From CAZLGM01 sp964623625 (GTDB lineage Bacteria; Desulfobacterota; Desulfobulbia; Desulfobulbales; Desulfocapsaceae): 64,000 bases of DNA. The notes under the pieces were generated by a model. The model ran no database searches, was not told where the DNA came from, and worked only from the letters and a program-made list of their open reading frames with translations. Below are positions 17,417 through 25,897 of the stretch, one piece after another. The stretch is taken from assembly GCA_964623625.1 (NCBI GenBank), contig CAZUUJ010000008.1:8702-72701 (forward strand), given 5' to 3'. Made by a program: the position numbers and the translations under genes. Within the stretch, counting starts at the first letter, position 1; the number at the start of each line of letters is the position of its first letter.

Positions 17417-19297
17417 TTAAATGAGCCCGGGGATGAACCAGTATCGAACCCGCTCTTTGTATTCCAGGTAATCGGGATCCCTGGATAGATGGCGCTCTTC
17501 GGTCCAGGCACGCAACAGGTAAATTATACCGAAACTGATAAACAATCCAACAAAGTACTTCCCCAGAAAAACTGCCTCGATTCCCCAGATTACAACTTTA
17601 GCTGTATAGGCCGGATGGCGACAGTACCTGTAAGGCCCACTGTCAACGATACCCCGGTTGGTCAGGTTCGACGCTTTAAAACCAAGGGCAACCGATGCCC
17701 AGACAAAGATTCCCCACAGTAAAGTGACACTTGCCAGAACAACCGGTTCCATCCACGGAGAAATGGAGATATGGATGGGAAACAGGTCAAGATCAAATGG
17801 AGTAAAGGAAAAGGAGTTGAAAGGCGGATAGCACCACAGACAGACTATCCAGCCTAATAGTGTCGGCTCCACTGAACGTATCGTACTTCCCAGCTTGCGG
17901 CTTTCAAAGGCATAGCCGAACAGAAAGATCGAGGTATCAGTCAGAATCAGCCAGGCAAGGAGGAAGGTATTGATCTGTTCAAACGACCAGGTGAAATCCT
18001 GCAGCAGGTTCCACTGATGAATAACGTTGCCGATCACCCAACTGGACAAAAGGGGGAGAAAAAACAGTTTCACGCCCAGCAGCAGCCAGCCTGCTGCAAG
18101 AGGAGACTGAATTTTCATCGTTTTCGAATCGTCTTGGCCAAACGACTCCAGCACCGAACGACGCAGGACACCCAATCTTGCCGGCAGCCACAGAACAATA
18201 AATACCAAGGACAATAGGCAGGCAACATACTTATCATCAACTGGCCGACCCTGCTGGTGAACCCGAACCTTATCTATTATCAAAAGATAGGGAATATACA
18301 GCAGTACAAAACCCCAGAAGTAGATATCGACGAAATAGAGGAAAAAGTATCGGTAGTTTTTCCCTGTGAAGTGGTCTATGAGAAGCGGCGAAAACGTTAC
18401 CAGCAGGTGGATATTTTTCAGCAGCAGATAACTGAGGCTGAAAAAAAACAGCCGGGAGCAGAACAGGCTGACTGCTGCTGAAGCAACCCTGTTTGAAAAA
18501 GACCCGGTTATAGATAGGATAAACAGAGCCAGACTGATACCACAACCGATCCCCAGACCAACATTTGGAGTTCTGCCCCTGAAAATACTGGTTTCACCCA
18601 CCCCATGGTTGATGCTCACTTTCAGGCCGACTATGCCCGCTCCCTGAACACCATCGACAACACGTTCCTTTACGGCGAATATCGGATAGTCAACCCGGAG
18701 ACCAGAATAGGTGCCGCTCAAGTGAAAGCGCCTTGTCTTTTTGTTGTCCTCTTTTTCTTCGCTGAGGACCACTTCATCGGGAACAACTATCTTCCAGCCA
18801 TTCGGCCGGTCGGCAGAAAGGACCAGTAACACATCCCTGCCTCTGCGATATCTCTTCAACTCGGCCTTTTCTTCAAATTTCCCTTGAGTTGTGAAGTTGA
18901 AAAAACCGGCATGAGAGAGACTCAGCAACCTGGAGTCGTTTCGATAAAACAGGGTTGCCACTTGAACATAGGAGCCGGGGAGAGCCGGCTCATCCACGAT
19001 AAAAATGGTATTGAGCGTTTCTCCGGCAGATAGATACCGTTGAGTCTCAATCACCTGGCTGCGACCATTGAACTCCAGCCTGAACCTTTCCAGCATGACC
19101 TCTGATGTGCCGTGATTAATTACCGACAGGGTAACCTGGTTATCAGTACTCTGCTGGGCCAGTTCGAGATTAATTTTTGCGCCGTAGGAAGTGGAAACCC
19201 CGGAAAAAAGGAAGAGGCAGGTGCTGATCGGCAAAAAAGCAACCAATAGTGCCAATCGATACAAAATAACGGTTAATAGAAAACCCGTTTTGCTCAC
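17417..19297 (-). CDS. Polytopic membrane protein with C-terminal ICMT-like methyltransferase domain
   Basis: 626 residues. An N-terminal signal/anchor (about 8-38) is followed by about 200 residues without membrane segments (about 41-240, beta-rich, probably periplasmic). About eight to ten hydrophobic segments come next. The last ~80 residues contain GPYRYCRHPAYTAKVV and RAWTEERHL..DPDYLEYKERVRYWFIPG, the SAM-binding signature of isoprenylcysteine carboxyl methyltransferase/NnrU-type enzymes. The methylated substrate is unknown. The gene overlaps the upstream sulfotransferase gene by 4 bp, suggesting joint modification of a cell-surface molecule. The domain assignment at the C-terminus is firm; the N-terminal domain is unrecognised. 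Confidence 0.75.
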   Translation of the reverse strand: MSKTGFLLTVILYRLALLVAFLPISTCLFLFSGVSTSYGAKINLELAQQSTDNQVTLSVINHGTSEVMLERFRLEFNGRSQVIETQRYLSAGETLNTIFIVDEPALPGSYVQVATLFYRNDSRLLSLSHAGFFNFTTQGKFEEKAELKRYRRGRDVLLVLSADRPNGWKIVVPDEVVLSEEKEDNKKTRRFHLSGTYSGLRVDYPIFAVKERVVDGVQGAGIVGLKVSINHGVGETSIFRGRTPNVGLGIGCGISLALFILSITGSFSNRVASAAVSLFCSRLFFFSLSYLLLKNIHLLVTFSPLLIDHFTGKNYRYFFLYFVDIYFWGFVLLYIPYLLIIDKVRVHQQGRPVDDKYVACLLSLVFIVLWLPARLGVLRRSVLESFGQDDSKTMKIQSPLAAGWLLLGVKLFFLPLLSSWVIGNVIHQWNLLQDFTWSFEQINTFLLAWLILTDTSIFLFGYAFESRKLGSTIRSVEPTLLGWIVCLWCYPPFNSFSFTPFDLDLFPIHISISPWMEPVVLASVTLLWGIFVWASVALGFKASNLTNRGIVDSGPYRYCRHPAYTAKVVIWGIEAVFLGKYFVGLFISFGIIYLLRAWTEERHLSRDPDYLEYKERVRYWFIPGLI

Positions 19298-20454
19298 AAC
19301 TTATTCCTGCCTGAAGATAGAGATGAGTTTCTCTTCTTTATCCGCTCATATAAGTCCAGATCAAAACGGACCAGGGGGTAGAGAATCTCCCGTATGCGTT
19401 TATTCCGCCAGTCAAACAGTGGCGGACTCGTCGAACGGTTGAGCCTCTTCTGAAGAGTGGGCCTATCGATATTGTTGATTCGCTTAAACTCGTCGATAAA
19501 ATCAAAATAATATTCGGTAACACCGATCAGCGTAAACAGCTTGATATTGGTTACGGCTTCGATAAAATCGCCTTCAGAAACCCGATCCGGTTCCTCATCA
19601 AGGAAATACCGGGTCTGCATATTGTCAAAAAAAGCAGCGGAAATACCCTGTAACCCATCGACAAACCTGATGAGATTGCTTTTGTTTCCAAGATCAAGAC
19701 AACTCAGCTCTTGGCCCAGCTCGTAAATAACGGGATTGGAATATTTAAAATAGTTGTCATTACTGGCGGTTGACGTTTTTATCAGCCATTTCAAATGGGA
19801 ATGGAGATGGGAATAGGGTTCACGGACGATGGTGTAGAGCCGGGCCCTATCAAGATTGAAAAACTCCTTGAAGACACCGATCCGCAGGTGCCCGGAGATA
19901 TAATAATAGCTGCGCTGCAGCCGCTCATACTCCATGGGATCCTTCAACTCGATATGGGCGACAATCCCCTCTTTCGGCAATAAAGCGCCGACCAGTGTAT
20001 TAAAGGAAGTACCGGCCGTTTTGGGAACATGCATGAATAACATGTTCTTGTTCTCCCTTCCGGTAGCGCCAACATACCTACGGACAAGTCCAGCAAGGAA
20101 GTTCAGGTTGCCACCGGTGGTGACCGAGCCGTCAGGATCGATTTCGGCAAGTACCAGATGAGAACCTTTGGGCCTGATGGTCAATGTTTTTTTTCGGTTA
20201 TATCTATCGTCTGTGTTAAAAACAAATTCAAAGCCGCACATGCCATCCGGATGCATGCCCAGCTCACGCAGGTCCTCACGGAACATATCGGCAACCGTTG
20301 TTCCAATCTTTTCGCTGCCGTAAAAGAGCTCAAGCCGAACTCTTCTTACCCTGTTGAAACGGGCAAAACACCAACCGGACACATATTGCGGGCTGATGTT
20401 GTCTATTGATATTTTATATAGTGATTTCATAATGTTAGTGGAACAAACAATCAT
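19294..20454 (-). CDS. Sulfotransferase family protein
   Basis: 386 residues. The PAPS 5'-phosphosulfate loop is in MHVPKTAGTSFN (141-152) and the 3'-phosphate-binding region is YTIVREPYSHLHSHL (about 207-221), as in bacterial carbohydrate sulfotransferases. About 110 N-terminal residues (SGWCFARF ... VADMFREDL ... GFEFVF) form a separate module that also occurs next to glycosyl- and sulfotransferases. The ATG at 20454 has an AGGA a few bases upstream; a Met at 20430 is an alternative. It is the first gene of a two-gene operon with the ICMT-like membrane protein. Confidence 0.82.
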   Translation of the reverse strand: MIVCSTNIMKSLYKISIDNISPQYVSGWCFARFNRVRRVRLELFYGSEKIGTTVADMFREDLRELGMHPDGMCGFEFVFNTDDRYNRKKTLTIRPKGSHLVLAEIDPDGSVTTGGNLNFLAGLVRRYVGATGRENKNMLFMHVPKTAGTSFNTLVGALLPKEGIVAHIELKDPMEYERLQRSYYYISGHLRIGVFKEFFNLDRARLYTIVREPYSHLHSHLKWLIKTSTASNDNYFKYSNPVIYELGQELSCLDLGNKSNLIRFVDGLQGISAAFFDNMQTRYFLDEEPDRVSEGDFIEAVTNIKLFTLIGVTEYYFDFIDEFKRINNIDRPTLQKRLNRSTSPPLFDWRNKRIREILYPLVRFDLDLYERIKKRNSSLSSGRNKL

Positions 20455-20683
20455 TCAATCCTGCTGAATAACACTGTCGGAAAAGATATGGCGTCTATAA
20501 GAATCATTTGCTGCCGTTAGTACAAGCGGTACAACAAAGCAGGCTTGTCGTATGGCGCACCTCTACATGAACACGACAATACGCTTAGATGCCAAAAGAT
20601 GTCAATCTGTTTTGCAATTCAGCGTTGAACAGGGCATAATACGCGCAGAAACACATCTTATCAACCCTGTCCAAATTCGATCA

Positions 20684-21514
20684 ATGCACTGGAAACAATA
20701 TCTCACTCCCGTTCAATCCATTGATGCCCTTGAGGCAGCCGAACTTATTAAAGGCAAAACATCGGAGCGGTTAACTCTGCTTGATGTCCGCCAGCCAAAG
20801 GAATATCGACAGTCCCATATTCCCGGAGCAATACTGATCCCGTTGCCGGAACTGCGTGACAGAGTTGGTGAACTTGTTCCGGACATTCCCATACTGGTCT
20901 ATTGAGCCATTGGTGGGCGCAGCCGGGTCGCTGCCCAGTTCCTTTCTGCAAACGGTTATGAGGTCACCAATCTTTCAGGCGGCATCAAGGCCTATACCAG
21001 CCAAACAGCTATTGGTGATGAAAGCTTGGGTCTTGATCTTCTTTCTGGAAAGGAATCGCTTGAAGAAGTGTTGATTGTCGCCTACTCTCTTGAACAGGGA
21101 CTGGAAGATTTTTATCGCAACATGATTGGACAGGTAGATAATGACGCAGTAACAAACATATTCAACAGGCTTGCATCCATCGAGGCAATCCATCGGGAAA
21201 ACCTGTTGGCTCTTTACCAAAAGGTCAGTGGCCGAAAAACGAGCCATGAGAAGATCCGCTCCAAATTGTTGCCCGATATTGTAGAGGGTGGCCTGTCTAC
21301 CGAGGAATACCTGAATCTGTACAATCCCAACCTTGATTCGGTTGCCGATGTAGTTGGCATGGCCATGTCCATCGAAGCCCAAGCACTCGATCTTTATGAT
21401 CGGGCGGCACGTCAAGCGGTGGAGGAAACGACCAGGTCAACACTCTATCAGATCGCCTCTGAAGAGACGACACACCTGCAACAATTGGGCAACCTCATGG
21501 AACGTATCGGCTGA
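20684..21514 (+). CDS. Candidate selenoprotein: rhodanese-rubrerythrin fusion with in-frame TGA
   Basis: 276 residues if TGA at 20903-20905 is read as selenocysteine (U74). The frame is open on both sides of the TGA and similarity is continuous. The rhodanese domain (about 8-108) has LLDVRQPKEYRQSHIPGA, then LVY-U-AIGGRS and a LSGGIKAY end; in ordinary rhodaneses the TGA position is the catalytic cysteine (VYC..G.RS). The C-terminal ferritin-like four-helix domain (about 125-276) carries a diiron set: E137, E167xxH170, E231 and E261xxH264. A hairpin with bacterial SECIS geometry follows the TGA (separate entry). Alternatives are a Cys-to-stop pseudogene or a sequencing error (TGC to TGA). The ATG at 20684 opens the conserved N-terminus (WKQYLTPV); the frame could extend to 20552. 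Next gene starts 32 bp on. Confidence 0.75.
20914..20937 (+). promoter_or_regulatory. SECIS-like hairpin after in-frame TGA
   Basis: Left arm TGGG plus CAGC (with a two-base CG bulge) pairs with right arm GCTG plus CCCA. The loop CGGGTC begins 18 nt after the TGA and has G as its second base. Bacterial SECIS elements are coding-region hairpins just downstream of the UGA, with a G near the start of the apical loop, so the geometry fits. The stem also encodes conserved residues, so some pairing could be by chance. Confidence 0.6.
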
Positions 21515-21546
21515 GAAAACAACTTCCCGGAAAAGGAGAATCTGAC

Positions 21547-22665
21547 ATGGGAAAACACCTTGTTCTGGTTGGCGGCGGTCACGCCCATATGATGACCCTG
21601 GCAGCGTTAACAAAAATACGGGAAATGGGCCATTCAGTTTCCGTTATCGCCCCTTCCGACAATCATTACTACTCCGGTATGGGCCCCGGTATGCTGGGTG
21701 AAACCTATACACCCGGTCAGATTCGTTTTGCCACCCGTCACGTCGTCGAGAAGCAGGGATGCCGATTTATTAGTGACAAAGTCGTGCGCGTCGACCCTGC
21801 AGATAAAGTTCTTTTTCTTCAGTCCGGTGATACTGTCAATTATGACGTCGTTTCCTTTAATGCCGGCAGTTATGTGGATAAAGGAATCATTGATGAGCCT
21901 GATTCTCCGGTATTTTCCGCCAAACCAATCGAAAAACTGATCGAGGCCCGAAAGACAGTGCTCTCCATGACAGCCGCCAAGAGCATCACCATCGGTATTA
22001 TAGGCGGCGGCCCTTCTTCAGCTGAGATTTCCGGAAATATCAGACAACTTGTGGAACGCCATGGAGGGATCCAGCCGGCTATTCAGATATTTTCTTCCGG
22101 GAATTATATGAAACGTTTCCCAGCAAAGGTACGGCAGTTGACTAAACGTGTATTGACCGCCAAACAGATAGAAATCATAGAGACCAGCAGGGTTGAACAT
22201 ATCCGGGGAAATAGGATACAGCTTGAAACCGGTGAGAGTTATGGAGCGGATATCATCTTTCTGGCCCACGGTGTTCGTCCGTCACCAATTTTTTCCAGCT
22301 CGGATCTCACAGTTGGCGAAGACAACGGTCTTACTGTTAACGAATTTCTGCAGGCGGTCAAGCATCCTGAAATATTCGGCGGTGGGGATTGTATCTCCTT
22401 CTCCCCCAGACCACTGGCAAAGGTTGGTGTATACGCGGTACGGCAAAACCCGGTCCTGCTTCATAATCTTATCAATAGTCTCGAAGGAAACCCCTTACAG
22501 CCCTTTGACCCCGGCGGCGATTACCTGCTGATCTTCAATCTCGGATCAGGTGTCGGCGTTCTCAATAAAGATTGGATCACCTTCCAGGGACGGCTGGCTT
22601 TTCTCATCAAAGACTATATCGATCGAAAGTTTATCGATAAATTTCAGGCCATTGAACATGACTGA
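21547..22665 (+). CDS. FAD/NAD(P) oxidoreductase of the type fused to SelD (TIGR03169-like)
   Basis: 372 residues. Two-dinucleotide-fold flavoprotein: the FAD motif LVLVGGGHAH at 5-14 is the distinctive start of the Ndh-like family that is often fused to, or encoded with, selenide water dikinase (SelD). The second fold is IGIIGGGPSSAEIS near 148-161, and the C-terminal FAD contact is IFGGGDCISF. No CxxC redox disulfide was seen, so it resembles NADH or sulfide:quinone-type reductases more than disulfide reductases. It follows the candidate Sec-rhodanese by 32 bp with an AAAGGAGAA ribosome-binding site, and overlaps the next gene by 8 bp. A link to selenium or sulfane-sulfur metabolism is inferred. 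Confidence 0.8.
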   Translation: MGKHLVLVGGGHAHMMTLAALTKIREMGHSVSVIAPSDNHYYSGMGPGMLGETYTPGQIRFATRHVVEKQGCRFISDKVVRVDPADKVLFLQSGDTVNYDVVSFNAGSYVDKGIIDEPDSPVFSAKPIEKLIEARKTVLSMTAAKSITIGIIGGGPSSAEISGNIRQLVERHGGIQPAIQIFSSGNYMKRFPAKVRQLTKRVLTAKQIEIIETSRVEHIRGNRIQLETGESYGADIIFLAHGVRPSPIFSSSDLTVGEDNGLTVNEFLQAVKHPEIFGGGDCISFSPRPLAKVGVYAVRQNPVLLHNLINSLEGNPLQPFDPGGDYLLIFNLGSGVGVLNKDWITFQGRLAFLIKDYIDRKFIDKFQAIEHD

Positions 22666-23131
22666 TTTTCACTCGATCGCATCTCTGCTCTTTCTTGTTG
22701 AAGCCGAAAACTTTCAGAGCGGCTGTGAGAAAGTCTCATTTTTTCTAGAAAAAAGCGCTTTGGTCAACTATGAGCAAATTCACTTTGAAAAAGAGATCTC
22801 GCTTCCGGCAACAGACGACCGTTTTCTTCCGCGGATGGAAAACGGTATGAAGCGTAATAGACAAACCATTCGCTCATTCATTGATGAGCTGAGAACAATC
22901 GGCTATGACACCCTGGATGATCTAAGCCGGATGCAACAAGGATACGAATCGAAAATTCTGCACATCATGGTCCATCTGTTGGATGGCTTTATCGGTATCG
23001 ATTCGTCATTTTACAATCTGGTGGAGGATTCACACCAGGTCAGTAATCGAGTATTCTCCAGAATAGCCAAAAAACCGGAGAACTTCTGGTTGATGGAGAT
23101 TAAGGCGGAAAATCCCTGGAGTTTGATCTAG
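22658..23131 (+). CDS. Unknown protein cotranslated with the FAD oxidoreductase
   Basis: 157 residues, soluble, not recognised. The ATG at 22658 overlaps the end of the upstream gene (ATGACTGA), indicating translational coupling. Predicted mostly helical with a hydrophobic central segment (SKILHIMVHLLDGFIGIDS-like). It contains only one cysteine (residue 23) and no metal motif. Position suggests it serves with the rhodanese-rubrerythrin and FAD proteins, perhaps as an accessory subunit; function unknown. Confidence 0.7.
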   Translation: MTDFHSIASLLFLVEAENFQSGCEKVSFFLEKSALVNYEQIHFEKEISLPATDDRFLPRMENGMKRNRQTIRSFIDELRTIGYDTLDDLSRMQQGYESKILHIMVHLLDGFIGIDSSFYNLVEDSHQVSNRVFSRIAKKPENFWLMEIKAENPWSLI

Positions 23132-23161
23132 ATCATAGTCAATAAATACAGCTAAATCTTT

Positions 23162-23752
23162 TCAACGACTAGAACCGGTCATCCGCACAAGCTTGTTGCC
23201 GAACTTCCTGGCCCTTTCAAGCTCGGCTTCGGCTTTTGCCATTGCCCCTTTGCTATCAATACCGGGCACCACAACTTTACCGCCATAGTTGATATCCATG
23301 GCGTCGAAACAGTACTGGACACAAAGCGCCGCCCCGTCAAATACCCTCTTACCGCTGCTGGCAGCAACGGATAAAAAAATGCCGAACCGCTTCAGCCCGT
23401 TCCTGCTCTTTGCCTTTTCTTTCAAAATATATTTACGGCTCCACATTGCCTGGGTCCGGTCGATGAAAAGTTTAGCCTGGGCTGATACCCCGTAAAAATA
23501 AATGGGGGAACCGATCACCACGCAATCGGCCGCATCGATCTTCGAATAAAGTTCCTGCATATCGTCATCGATTACACAGCAGCCGGTCTTCTCGCAACTG
23601 CCACAGGCGACGCAGGGACTGATCTTCAACCGGCTGAGATATACCTTTTCAGTTTCGCCTTTTTCCTCTTTGATGCCCTGTATCAGCGCTTCTGCCAGAA
23701 TGTCGGTGTTGCCCTTTTTTCGAGGTGATCCTAATAGAACAAGTGTATTCAT
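23162..23752 (-). CDS. Iron-sulfur flavoprotein (NADPH-dependent FMN reductase family)
   Basis: 196 residues from the Met at 23752. A flavodoxin-like fold with the FMN phosphate loop GSPRKKGNT (8-16) and SPIYFYGVSAQAK. A compact cysteine cluster C47-x2-C50-x2-C53-x4-C58 matches the [4Fe-4S] motif of archaeal/anaerobe Isf proteins, which reduce O2 or peroxide in methanogens. Seven bp downstream of the LOG-family gene, so the two are probably cotranscribed. An upstream in-frame Met at 23800 would lie inside the LOG gene and adds nothing conserved. Confidence 0.85.
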   Translation of the reverse strand: MNTLVLLGSPRKKGNTDILAEALIQGIKEEKGETEKVYLSRLKISPCVACGSCEKTGCCVIDDDMQELYSKIDAADCVVIGSPIYFYGVSAQAKLFIDRTQAMWSRKYILKEKAKSRNGLKRFGIFLSVAASSGKRVFDGAALCVQYCFDAMDINYGGKVVVPGIDSKGAMAKAEAELERARKFGNKLVRMTGSSR

Positions 23753-23759
23753 GGTCTCT

Positions 23760-24377
23760 TTAAATGGAAAATTCAACTCTGTACTTCTCGTAATTGACAC
23801 ATATATGATCCAACTTGAGGCGGTCGTTATGACACCTGCTGATAAATTCTATCACCTTGTCACAATCATTCATATGAAAAAGATTATGCATATCTTCCTG
23901 CCTAAACAGCTTTCTTGGTAAAACTTCCGTTCTCAGCCACTTGAAAAGACCCGTCCACATATCACCAAAAAGAATGATCGGCGTCTCACACAGATGTTTG
24001 ACTTGCACGAGCTGCCAGGTATAAAAAAGTTCAAGTAAAGTACCCACACCGCCACTGGCAACAACAACGACATCAGACAGTGACATAAATGTATCCAATC
24101 TCTCTGAGAAACGATCAAATTCTTTGACGACATCAAGATATTTATTCTCTTTTTGCTCAAACGGCAGCTTGATATTCAGTCCGATGGAATGGCTGGTTGA
24201 CAAGCCGCTTTTGTGACCCGCATTGGCCGCCATCATGATACCCGGTCCACCACCGGTGACCACATCAAATCCCAGCTTGCCAATACCCCTGGCCATGGTG
24301 AAAACATCCTGATACTCCCGGTCTCCCTCCTTGATGCGAGCTGAACCGAAAAAAACAACACGATAATGGGGATCCAT
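23760..24377 (-). CDS. LOG family (cytokinin riboside phosphoribohydrolase-like) protein
   Basis: 205 residues. Rossmann-like fold with the family motifs GGGPGI (42-47) and SGGVGTLLE (108-116); the usual PGGxGTxxE has serine instead of proline. LOG-type enzymes release nucleobases from 5'-monophosphate nucleosides, and bacterial members often act as nucleotide 5'-monophosphate nucleosidases. Expressed with the Isf-like flavoprotein just downstream. Exact substrate not evident. Confidence 0.83.
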   Translation of the reverse strand: MDPHYRVVFFGSARIKEGDREYQDVFTMARGIGKLGFDVVTGGGPGIMMAANAGHKSGLSTSHSIGLNIKLPFEQKENKYLDVVKEFDRFSERLDTFMSLSDVVVVASGGVGTLLELFYTWQLVQVKHLCETPIILFGDMWTGLFKWLRTEVLPRKLFRQEDMHNLFHMNDCDKVIEFISRCHNDRLKLDHICVNYEKYRVEFSI

Positions 24378-24440
24378 ACATCACCTTTTGTAACTGATCA
24401 CTGAATCATACAACCCAGTAAAATGACAATATCAATATTG

Positions 24441-25892
24441 TCAACCATGTGCCAATTTACTATTTACTCTCTCATATGCCATGGCAATCCCGGTCGCTCT
24501 ACCAATATCTTCGTTAAGCGCCCGAAGATGGTCTGAACCAAGTTCCCCAACAGACCCACAGCCGCAGAGTCTGCAGAGACGGGCTATTTCATTGTTCGCA
24601 ACTGATAACAGATTCTCAACTTCTTTTGCTCGCTGTTCCACATCGAGATGGCGCCTGAGCACAGGGTCCTGGGTTGTGATTCCCACCGGGCAGCGACCTG
24701 ATGAGCATGAACGGCAATAGACACAGCCAAGACCGAATTTTACAAACCCGGCTGTGTACACAGCATCGGCGCCAAGGGCCAATACTTTGGCAAAATCGGC
24801 AGGCCCTTTTAAACCACCGGCCCCAATCACACTGTATTGTTCTCGCACACCCCTCTTTTCCAGGTAATGGATTGTTCTCGGCAGTAGATAGGCAAGAGGC
24901 AGACCCGCGTGATTTTTGGCAATCGCCGGTGCTGCCCCTGTGCCGCCATCACCTCCGTCGACGACAATCACGTCCGGATCGGCGTGAATGACAATATCAA
25001 GGTCCTCTTCCACGTGGCCTCCGGCAATTTTAATACCGATAGGTACCCCGCCTGTTATTTGCCGAAGCTGGTTTACACGTTCTTTCAGCTCATCAGGTGA
25101 ATTGATATCAAGGTGTCGGGACGGGCTGATGGCATTTTCCCCTGGACGAAACCGGGCGTCTTTTTCGATCATGTTTCGAACCTTTGCTATTTCAGGTGTA
25201 ATCTTTTCAGCTAATAGATGCCCGCCAAGACCGGGCTTGGCCCCCTGGCCGATCTTGATCTCAATCATGTCGGCCTGTTTGAGATCCTGCTGGTCTACGC
25301 CAAAACGGCCGGTGGAGTATTGCAGGGTTAATTTGTCGGCACTTTGCCGCTCTTTTTCATGCATCCCTCCTTCACCGGTATTTGACATGGAACCAACGGC
25401 GGAAGCTCCCAGTGCCAGGGCCATTTTGGCCTCAATGGACATGGAGCCAAAACTCATGGCTCCCATCATAATCGGGGTATTCAAGATAACAGGCCGCTTT
25501 GCCCGAGGCCCAATGGTGACACTGGTATCGACAGGTTCATCGTCAAGCAGGGGAGGTTTTTTAAGCTGGCCGGGTAGGAAAATAAGATTATCCCAGTTGA
25601 GAAATGACCGGTCGCTGCCCTTCCCCTCAACCACGTACTTACCTGTAGCAGCCATCTGCATGGCGTTATCGCGAATCTCAGGATTCCAGCTTCCCCAATA
25701 ATCTTTTTCGAGTGTTACATGGTAAATCGATCCGGACGGACAGCTTACCGAGCAATGACCACAACCCGTACAGGTATTCACTTTCGATAGAGTCGGCATA
25801 CCGCGATACACGCTCAGATTTGACCTGGGACAGACATCGACACACTTCAGGCAGTTAATGCAGAGTCGTTCATTCCACTGTATCTGAAACAT
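24441..25892 (-). CDS. Ferredoxin-FMN glutamate-synthase-domain protein
   Basis: 483 residues. Two [4Fe-4S] motifs at the N-terminus (CINCLKCVDVCP and CTGCGHCSVSCP) precede a GltB-type FMN domain (NTPIMMGAMSFGSMS, GGDGGTGAAPAI, IGAGGLKGPADFAKVLALGADAV). The cysteine-rich segment CVYCRSCSSGRCPVGI matches the 3Fe-4S site of glutamate synthases. There is no glutaminase domain, so ammonia channelling is not shown; archaeal-type GltS proteins and methylamine-glutamate synthase relatives share this plan. The stop of the CCG-protein gene lies 5 bp upstream, so they form an operon. It may be an electron-transfer enzyme rather than a classical GOGAT. Confidence 0.85.
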   Translation of the reverse strand: MFQIQWNERLCINCLKCVDVCPRSNLSVYRGMPTLSKVNTCTGCGHCSVSCPSGSIYHVTLEKDYWGSWNPEIRDNAMQMAATGKYVVEGKGSDRSFLNWDNLIFLPGQLKKPPLLDDEPVDTSVTIGPRAKRPVILNTPIMMGAMSFGSMSIEAKMALALGASAVGSMSNTGEGGMHEKERQSADKLTLQYSTGRFGVDQQDLKQADMIEIKIGQGAKPGLGGHLLAEKITPEIAKVRNMIEKDARFRPGENAISPSRHLDINSPDELKERVNQLRQITGGVPIGIKIAGGHVEEDLDIVIHADPDVIVVDGGDGGTGAAPAIAKNHAGLPLAYLLPRTIHYLEKRGVREQYSVIGAGGLKGPADFAKVLALGADAVYTAGFVKFGLGCVYCRSCSSGRCPVGITTQDPVLRRHLDVEQRAKEVENLLSVANNEIARLCRLCGCGSVGELGSDHLRALNEDIGRATGIAMAYERVNSKLAHG

Positions 25893-25897
25893 GTCAG

